DNA from: Euplotes cf. woodruffi 2 WChen-2021
Taxonomy: Eukaryota; Ciliophora; Spirotrichea; Euplotida; Euplotidae
NCBI GenBank assembly: GCA_021441665.1
Contig: JAGYYN010022438.1
Location: 1-39,614 of the forward strand
Reading direction: 5' to 3'
Length of the DNA: 39,614 nucleotides
Position numbers and translations under genes: made by a program. Of this stretch, positions 32,762 to 39,614 are shown piece by piece (the stretch's first letter is position 1; every line of letters starts with the position of its first letter). The notes beneath the pieces are model-generated. The model was not told the DNA's origin. It worked only from the letters and a program-made list of their open reading frames with translations, and made no database searches.

Positions 32762-32892
32762 GATAGAGATGATATAATCTTTGGAGTGTCATATTGATGT
32801 TCAATTTTTGTTTTTATTTGATTGTATTTATTGAAACAAATATTTTCACACAGGCTAGTTAATATGCTTCATTATGCATTACTAGATGTTGA

Positions 32893-35800
32893 TTAGCCTA
32901 CTGTTGTATCTGCTTTTGAAGTCTTAGTATCTGATGTTGTATTTGTAAGACTATTTTCATCTTTTGAATCTGTCATCTCAACATCATTATTTTTCTTTTC
33001 TTCAGGCATAAGCACCATAAAATTATCATCTAATGGATTAGGTTTGGCTTTCTTTTTTACGTTGATTTTCATAGCTTTTTCCTTTACAACATATCCTCTT
33101 TTTCCTCCTGAAGTTGTTGCAAAAATAGCACTTTCATATTCTGCAACTCTAAACTGTTTATTTCTCCTCTTCTGTCAGTTCTCTTTCAACCAAAGTTCTA
33201 TCCTTCACAATCAATAGCAGTCCATCAGTAGATAAATAAAACGGATTAGACGCTAAAAAGTTTTCAGTTCCTAATCATCCGTACCACTTTTCATAAGGAA
33301 GTTGAGCTCTAAAGAAGTTCGAGATAACTTTGCAGCATTCGATATTTTTCCTTTCAATGAACGGGTATTCCTTTTCGAGCACATAAGAGAAATCGTCCAT
33401 TGTCGAGTACCTCTTGACAATGATTTCCTTCATATGAGTCAAGTCCCAAGTAGACGGGTTCCAGCATCGAATCATGATAATAAGGCTGTCTTGTTCAACG
33501 ACCTCTGGCTCTTTTAATACCTGGATTGCGATCTGTTTTCCTTCAAACATCGAGTATTGCTCTAAAATAGCATCGTCTCGGTATAGCTTCGTCAGTCTGT
33601 CGTTTGCCCTTTCTCGCAGACGAATGAGCTGAGGGTCGAGGTCGAGCTTGCATTCTTCTCTGAGCTTGTCACATACAAACTTCTTGACTTTAAACGTATT
33701 TTGATGCGTGTTCACTGGGATCTCAATTAGCTCTTTAATGTGGTAGTAAGTACTGTCAGCATTCACTGGGTCGAGGGACTCGTGATCAACTTCACTGATA
33801 TTCTCAGCGAGTACAAACTTCAGACGTTTTTCATTCTCCAACGAAGGTATTCCTTTCTTGATATAAATTCACATCATATTGTAAAAACTGGCGGCTTTGA
33901 GGCTTAAATCGTCTTCTTTGATTTCAGTTCCATAGGCGCCTCGCTTGAAGATAAGTTCCTCAAGTCCGATGTCGAGTTCTTTTGAAATAGCCACTTTCAG
34001 CTCGAGAACACTCATTCTTTTATCTAAGATTACTTGCTTTCAGTAGTCGATATTGACGTCGACTTGCTGGTTCTTTTCTTCGCTTTGCTTTGATGAAGCT
34101 TCAGCAGCTGGAATATTGAATTTAATCGTGAATCTATTGCGATCCAATTCAAACTCAGTCTCCCACTTGTTTACTGTGTTCTCTTTTGACAAGAAAGCAT
34201 AGCTTTCGATGTCTGGATGCAAGAACGACCCATTTTCAATAAATAAATTCAGCCCATCGTTGACTCTGAGTATCTTTAGCTTTCTTTCCAGATTTTTAGC
34301 AATTGATAGCTCCTCGACATTTTGGCCTTGACCGATCGCTCTTCTTTTGAAAATTTTTAAGTGTTCGAGTGGGATTTCAAACTGCGTGCTAAGTCTTGAC
34401 ATCAGCTCATTCATCGTTTCCTCTTTGCTGATTTTGATTCTGACCGGCAGAAGATTCTCTTCGTCTAAGATTTTTAAGTACCTTCTCCATCAGTTGATTT
34501 TTAGGACGATTTGATTTGGATCGTATTCTTCGAAAACTTCATCAGGGCGCTTTGTCTCAAGCGCTAATGTTTTTAGCGGGAAGATTTTAAGGTCTTCAAA
34601 TGTCTCATTTTCACTTCCAGTATAAGTTTCCTGCATTACTTTATTGACAATATTATAGGCTCTCAATCGACAGTGTTCAATGCCAATAGACTGTAGTTCA
34701 AACTCGTCAATGGCGAGCTGAAGTAAATAATTCAGTCGGTCTTCTTTTCTATTTACCCAAAATGCTCTTGACTCATCATTATAAATGACTTTTAATTGCA
34801 TCTGGTTATCTTTGCGTTCTCTTTCCTGTAGTTTTTCCTTTTCAATTCTCACGTCATTCATGATTTCATCTTTTAGATCCTGCGAGATCATGCTGATCGG
34901 GACTTGGTCGACGTTAAAGCTCGGATCGATCAGTCTATACATCAGCATGTATGCGTTTGCTTGGTTATGCGCAGAGGCATTAAACCTCCTTTTATTAGTC
35001 TGCTTTTGGCCAAAGGTATTTATTATCTCTAAAAATGAGACTCGGTACACCATCACATCATTAAACTTGTACCACTGGTTATTCGCAGAATCTTTAATGT
35101 AAGCAAAGTAATGACCTGCATGGGCTCCGCCTAAATGGACGAGGATAGCATAGAGCTCATATACAAAATCTCCTTCTTTGAGATACTCGTCTTTGAGTTC
35201 GGTATTTTTGGTCATGATTATGTTAGCCCATTCTTCTTTTGATTTCTTTTCTTCAGTCTTTTTCTCTTTACTTGTTTGATCTTCTTCTGCCTCATTTTGA
35301 TCTAAGGTGAATTAAGATTTGGAGATGTAAACTTAGAAGTAAGACTGTATTCTTTCAATTGCCGAATAAAATAGATAATCTGCGTAAAAATTGATCAATG
35401 TACCTTTATCATTCTCTGTTAAACCATCTGATTTGTCTTGATTTTCTTGTGGGTTTTCATCATTTCTCTTTTCCTTTTCAGCTTTAAGCTTTTGCTTTTC
35501 CTGTCGTAGTTTTTGTCCTTCTCCAGGAAGAGCGACAAAGTTGTCCGGCTGGTTTGTCACGCCTGAGCTTTCTTCGACTCCAAAATCAAAAGCCCACCCT
35601 TTGACTTCATTTGCGGTTTTCTTGTTGTTGACGAAGAAATTACTATTCAAGTTCTTTCGGTTGAAGCCTCCCTTTCGGGTTTTTATATTCTGCTTCAATT
35701 TCTTGAGATTTTCTTTGTGCTTGGACTCTTCTTCCTTCATCTTTTTGTGTCTCTTGACTGCGGTCTGGCCCTCAGCCCCCATTTCGCCTTGGTCTTCGAG

Positions 35801-36780
35801 TTCTTTGAGTTCAGAGTGCATGAACTCGTTAAATCGCTTGCTCGTTTCGTTGGTGATTTGTTCTTTGTCTTTGTCATTCTCGTCATCGAGGTGAGAGTGC
35901 TTTCCTGGCTGCAGATCGCTCTGCTTTATCTTTGACAGCGGATTGTCATCAACTAACTTCTGGATGTCGAGATCACTATAATCTCGAAGAAAAGGATTCA
36001 TGTTGAGAAGCAGAGGAAATGTAACTTTGTCATTAATCTTGACTCGCTGAAAAGTCGTATAATCTAATGTAAATCTGTTGAAGTTAAAACATAAAATTTT
36101 CGGCAGTCTTATTAGCTTGAAACCCTTAGTCGCATCTACTTTCTTTTGGCATTGAGAACATTCGTACTGGTTATCTCCTCCAAGACTTTCGATATGGAGA
36201 TAGTGAGCTAATGCTTTCTCAAGTGAGTCATTAAAGACATTGCTAAAGTCGTCTTTGATTGTCAGCGAAATATCATTGAATTTAACTTCTTTGTTGGAAT
36301 CGTATCCTCATTCCGTACAGTGTACGAAATCTGTCAGAATTCCGTCATAAAGATCAGAAAGCATGGAGGCGTGAGGAGTACCGTCAAATGTTGTGTTCAA
36401 CGCTTCGAACAAGACTCTTCAAAATTCTTGAACATCATTTTGCTCAAAAGATTGATTTTCATTCCATCCAAAAGACATGATTAAGTCTCTTGTAGTTGCA
36501 GCATCGTTAACAAGTTGTAATCGAGCGAATAGTTTTTGTAGTTGGAAAGGAATACAGTCTTCTTTATTTTGAATTGAGTCATCAAACCTAAATTTCTAAT
36601 TTCGAAAGTCGCTTACTTCCACTCATAGAGTTCTTTTCTGAATTCTTTGGTCATGAACATGGCTTGCAGCAAGCTATTCATATATCAAGTTGCTCCGTGG
36701 TTCGCAAGTCCTTTATAATTCTCGACTTGTTCAGGATCTCCAGTGTAAAACGATGAACTTTCCTTTGTATCCTCCGCCAT
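32893..36780 (-). CDS. Ubiquitin-specific protease, USP47 family
   Basis: Cysteine deubiquitinase, 1251 residues. The Cys box is GLANHGATCYMNSLLQ with the nucleophile (residue 32) encoded by TGA. After a 29-nt intron (36616-36588) come FGWNE, NDVQEFCRVLFEAL, the CTECGY/CSQCQ zinc-finger pairs, a long charged insert (HKKMKEEESKHKENLKK) and, after a 102-nt intron (35403-35302), the His box LGGAHAGHYFAYIKD and NAYMLMYRL. The C-terminal half holds ubiquitin-like repeats as in USP47. An AAA-TAA +1 shift (33163-33158) lies near the end, in ELTEEEKKQFRV, which continues the family sequence ELTEEQR. Stop at 32895-32893. The last 50 residues are low-complexity acidic/Ser/Thr. Confidence 0.94.
33158..33163 (-). 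other. +1 frameshift site AAA-TAA in USP47
   Basis: VERELTEEEK-stop continues +1 as KQFRVAEYESAIF and GGKRGYVVKEKAMKI, which follows the USP47 C-terminus (ELTEEQR...KEKALKI). Confidence 0.88.
36685..36687 (-). other. TGA codon for the catalytic cysteine of USP47
   Basis: The Cys-box pattern GAT-x-YMNSLLQ has TGA at x. In all active USPs this residue is the nucleophilic Cys, so decoding of TGA as Cys is required for activity. Confidence 0.93.
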
Positions 36781-36881
36781 TTGTACTCAAAGTTTTATTA
36801 TTCAGATTCAAAAATAGATTTTTTGGTTTGTATAAATTCCAAAATTTTAGATTTCAGCGTAATTTAAAGATATATTTTAAT
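36781..36881. promoter_or_regulatory. 101-bp bidirectional intergenic region
   Basis: Between the divergent starts of USP47 and the membrane-anchored gene. AT-rich; no specific site recognised. Confidence 0.45.
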
Positions 36882-38196
36882 ATGAACACTAAAATATGGG
36901 CAGGCGTTGCTGGCGCTGTGGCTGCTAGTGCTGTATTGTATTTCCTCACAAGGACAAATAAAAATAAAATAGAAGTCGACCTGAACGTCTTCAAAAAAGA
37001 TAAATTGCTTAAGATTATTGAACTATTCGAAATCGACCATATCTCCGCATTCATTGACGCTTACTCTCAGCTTAAGGCAAATGCACAAATATCTAAAGAC
37101 CGAAAGATTACTGCACAGGCAATTGAGGATACTAAAATTGCACTCAGGGTTGTTTGTGAACAAATGAATGACCACATTTTGGATGACAATAATATATCGA
37201 TGGAGTTTTTAGATCAATGGACAGACTCCTTTAAAGATGACCAAGATGTACAAACAGCAATGAAGTCTATGAAAAACAACTACGCCTTAATTCTTGATTT
37301 TAAAAAGCCCGAATTTGAGTCTCAACCTCCAGAGGAAATCACAAAAGATCTGTTAATAAAGTTTATCACTGTTTCATATACAAAGTTTCGGCTTCATGTT
37401 TATCGAGGAGTTCAGGCATGGATCAAGCTGCACCCAGATTCGAAGCTAACAGACAGTGAATTTGATAAAATTTGAAAAGAATGATCGCTGTCTGCCAAAA
37501 GACTCGTTATCTATGAAGAAATGGGCTTTCCAGTTGTCAGAAGTGAATCACCTTTAAAAACAATACTGAAAGTGCAAGTTAAACTGATTGATGACGAGGA
37601 GTTATGAGTTGAATTATTTAAAGTTGTTGACAGGCATAATCAACTCATGAATCAAATATCTCTCGGAAACAAAATTGATGACTTCACTAATCCATCTGAC
37701 AACCAATCTTCAAAAGATAAAGACTTGAAGCCTAATGACTCGAATAGTGCTAAAGGTAAAACTATTGCAGTTATTGAAATCGATGAATCTTGCGAAGAAG
37801 TTAAGGCCCCTCAAAGTAATAAAGTTCAAGTTAACTTAAAGGCAAAGCCGAAAGCATCATCTGGATTTTCATTTATGGGCAATAGCGATAAGCAACAGCA
37901 GCTTGTCGACGAATTCATGAGTCAAAACAAGCAGCCAGTGGAGCAGATAAAGATTATTGAAGAAAAGTCTCCAGATAAAGCTAAAGGTAGGAAAGCGACA
38001 TGCTTCGCAATAATTTATTTCAAATCATAATAATTTGTATTTAGAGAGCAAGCTAAATGAAAGCAGCCATTCGACGAATAAATCGACTGTATTCTCATCA
38101 AGCTATTTGAATAACTCAATGACAAAGACATCGATATCTGAGAGATATAAGAAATCAGATGAAAAGAGTAAACTCAAGGCAGATAAAAAGAAATAA
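36882..38196 (+). CDS. Hypothetical N-terminally membrane-anchored protein, 418 residues
   Basis: Not recognised. ATG 36882 begins MNTKIWAGVAGAVAASAVLY, a signal-anchor-like segment (residues about 5-22) followed by basic residues, suggesting insertion in an organelle or ER membrane with the bulk cytosolic. Residues 35-270 are helical (LLKIIELFEIDHISAFIDAY, FRLHVYRGVQAWIKLHP). The rest is a Ser/Lys-rich disordered tail. One 58-nt intron (37987-38044). It ends at AAA-TAA (38191-38196), the same hexamer that acts as a shift site elsewhere. A +1 shift there would add only five residues before another TAA, so I take it as the real end. TGA reads as Cys at four positions. Confidence 0.8.
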
Positions 38197-38319
38197 AACC
38201 AAAGAATCTTAAGCCAACGCAAATAAAAATAGCTTCAATCTTATAGTAAAACTCTTCGCTGCTGATAAGTTAAAAAATAGAAAATATAATTGTTTGAATT
38301 TGTAAAATTTTAAATTAAC

Positions 38320-39614
38320 ATGAAAACCTCCAAGCAAGCCTACGACTGAATGGACGACGAAGCGTTTAAAGTATTCGTGAGAGTCAGGCCGCTGATGCCA
38401 AGAGAGCGGTACGCAGGCTCCTCTAAAAATAGCGGACGAATCATTAACATCTCCAAAGAAAATGAAGAATGAGCAAAGCTATATATTTCAGACCCGGACT
38501 TGCTGTATGACTACGCCGGGCGGAGAGAAAGAGGGTATACTTTTGACAATATATTCCAAGAAACTGATAATAATACTCAAGTTTTCTCTAAAACAGTGCT
38601 TTCGCTGCTTCCAAATATATTCGAGGGCTATAATGCAACCTGATTTGCATATGGAATGACTGGGTCTGGTAAAACTCATACAATGCTCGGAGATATTTAT
38701 AACTCAAGCAATGGGGAAAAGGGGCTTTGACTGCTTACTGTCGAAAAACTATTCGAACTTATGAACAGCCACGTCAATAAGAAGTTCATCATTAAAATAT
38801 CGTACCTCGAAATCTATAATGAGCATGTTATTGATTTGTTGAATGATCAACAAACTCAACTGATGATTGTTGAAGACCCCGTCAGAGGAGTTTTTGTCCC
38901 AGAACTCAGAGAAATCGAAGTTGAACATCCAGATGAACTAATTGACCTAATTGTTGATGGAAACAACAGAAGAACGATGGCATCGACATCTGCTAATCAG
39001 TTTTCTTCAAGATCACACGCTATCCTGCAGATCTCCATCCAGACGACATGCGATTCATTAGATATGGTTGATCAAATACTGCATTCCAAACTTTCACTGA
39101 TCGATCTTGCAGGAAGCGAGCGTGCTGCATCAACGACAAACAGAGGACAGAGGATGGTTGAGGGTGCAAACATCAATAAAAGTTTGCTTGCTCTCGGAAA
39201 CTGAATCAATATACTATCCGACAAAAATAAGACAGGTTCTTTCGTGCCTTAAAGAGATTCAAAACTAACAAGACTACTGAAAGACTCGCGTGGAGGGAAT
39301 ACAAAAACATGTATGATAGCCTGAGTCTCTCCTTCGTACTTCTGCTATGAAGAGACCATCAATACGCTAAAGTATGCAGAGAGAGCTAAAAACATTAAGA
39401 ACAAAACAAAATAAAAACATCACTGAGGTCGAAGTCCACATGAGCAAATATAAAGAGATTATTGACGGACTTAAAAACGAAATAGACGTTCTGCGGGACC
39501 AGCTGAGAGTTGAACAAGAAAAGAAATGCGTAAATGATAAAACTATAAACAAGCAGCTGTATCATAACCACATGCTGAATGTAAAGCAGGAAAAGCTAAA
39601 TATGTTCGATGTGC
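38320..39614 (+). CDS. Kinesin-8-like motor protein, N-terminal part (cut by window edge)
   Basis: Plus-end-directed microtubule motor of the KIF18/KIF19 group; the motor domain is complete and the neck coiled coil runs off the right edge. Motifs: VFVRVRPL, P-loop GMTGSGKTHTM (from residue 112), NQFSSRSHAI (switch I), LIDLAGSER (switch II), NKSLLALGNCI, YAERAKNIKN. TGA reads as Cys at 108 (NATCFAYG) and in LGNCI and MIACVSPS, all natural Cys positions. At 39250 a TAA sits where kinesins have the Tyr of YRDSKLTR, yet RDSKLTR follows in the same frame. At 39412 AAA-TAA needs a +1 shift into KNITEVEVHMSKYKEIIDGL, the expected neck sequence. No intron. Confidence 0.92.
39247..39252 (+). other. 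In-frame TAA at the invariant Tyr of kinesin YRDSKL
   Basis: FVP-TAA-RDSKLTRLLKDS: the conserved motif resumes with no frame change. A +1 shift would give KEIQN to the next TAA (39268), where +2 would rejoin the frame, but that loses the conserved RDSKL. Confidence 0.75.
39409..39414 (+). other. +1 frameshift site AAA-TAA in kinesin
   Basis: AERAKNIKNKTK-stop continues +1 as KNITEVEVHMSKYKEI, the expected kinesin neck/coiled coil. Confidence 0.9.

Noticed and set aside
1-39614. TGA as Trp (Blepharisma/Mycoplasma-like code)
   Set aside because: TGA aligns with Cys in DECD, the USP Cys box, LGNCI, NATCFAYG and beta-COP KVCHA; conserved Trp positions use TGG.
1-39614. TAA/TAG as Gln or Tyr throughout
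   Set aside because: At AAA-TAR sites the protein continues in the +1 frame, not the same frame, and genes end cleanly at TAA/TAG. Only the kinesin site would suit TAA = Tyr.
1-39614. Retroelements, viral genes, telomeric repeats, tRNA, rRNA or CRISPR
   Set aside because: No reverse transcriptase, integrase or capsid motifs, no C4A4/G4T4 arrays and no recognisable RNA genes were seen on reading both strands.

Overview
The window reads as euplotid (Euplotes-type) ciliate nuclear DNA. Two features of decoding show this. First, TGA is a sense codon for cysteine: in-frame TGA falls on invariant cysteines, including the DECD box of a UAP56/Sub2 helicase, the catalytic Cys of a USP47-type deubiquitinase, the LGNCI motif of a kinesin, several beta-COP cysteines and a TBC-domain cysteine. 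Second, about half of the genes carry internal TAA/TAG codons, most often right after AAA, at which the known protein continues in the +1 frame. This matches the programmed frameshifting known from Euplotes. Introns are tiny (many 23-60 nt, GT...AG).

I find 22 protein genes on both strands, about one per 1.8 kb, and no RNA genes, CRISPR arrays or telomeric C4A4/G4T4 repeats. Left to right: a partial low-complexity gene (-) and a coiled-coil gene (+); the UAP56/Sub2 helicase and a TBC1D22-like RabGAP (-); an unknown gene (+); DNA polymerase delta subunit 2 (-); two unknown genes (+); an M20 dipeptidase and beta-COP (-); a 1626-residue amylase-like/GT5 glucan synthase/CBM48 fusion (+); a small repeat protein (+); two multi-exon unknown genes (-); a small membrane protein (+); a GC-rich gene ending in a CENP-B/pogo-type DNA-binding domain (-); a long coiled-coil gene (+); Elongator subunit ELP4 (-); RRP36 (+); USP47 (-); a membrane-anchored unknown (+); and a kinesin-8 motor cut by the right edge (+).

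No operon logic is visible. The genes cover mRNA export, replication, vesicle coats, Rab control, tRNA modification, rRNA processing, ubiquitin removal, storage glucan synthesis and cilium/cytoskeleton-like coiled coils. Spacers are short (20 to about 420 bp), AT-rich and often contain the core ATTGAA, the core of the Euplotes crassus chromosome-breakage consensus. Classical Euplotes macronuclear DNA consists of one-gene nanochromosomes. A 39.6-kb multigene stretch is therefore either germline (micronuclear) DNA or a euplotid with long macronuclear chromosomes.

The most unusual signals are three places where an internal stop interrupts a frame and the original frame resumes 40-130 nt later. 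One of them is a TAA replacing the invariant Tyr of the kinesin YRDSKL motif. Two probable +2 shifts are also present.
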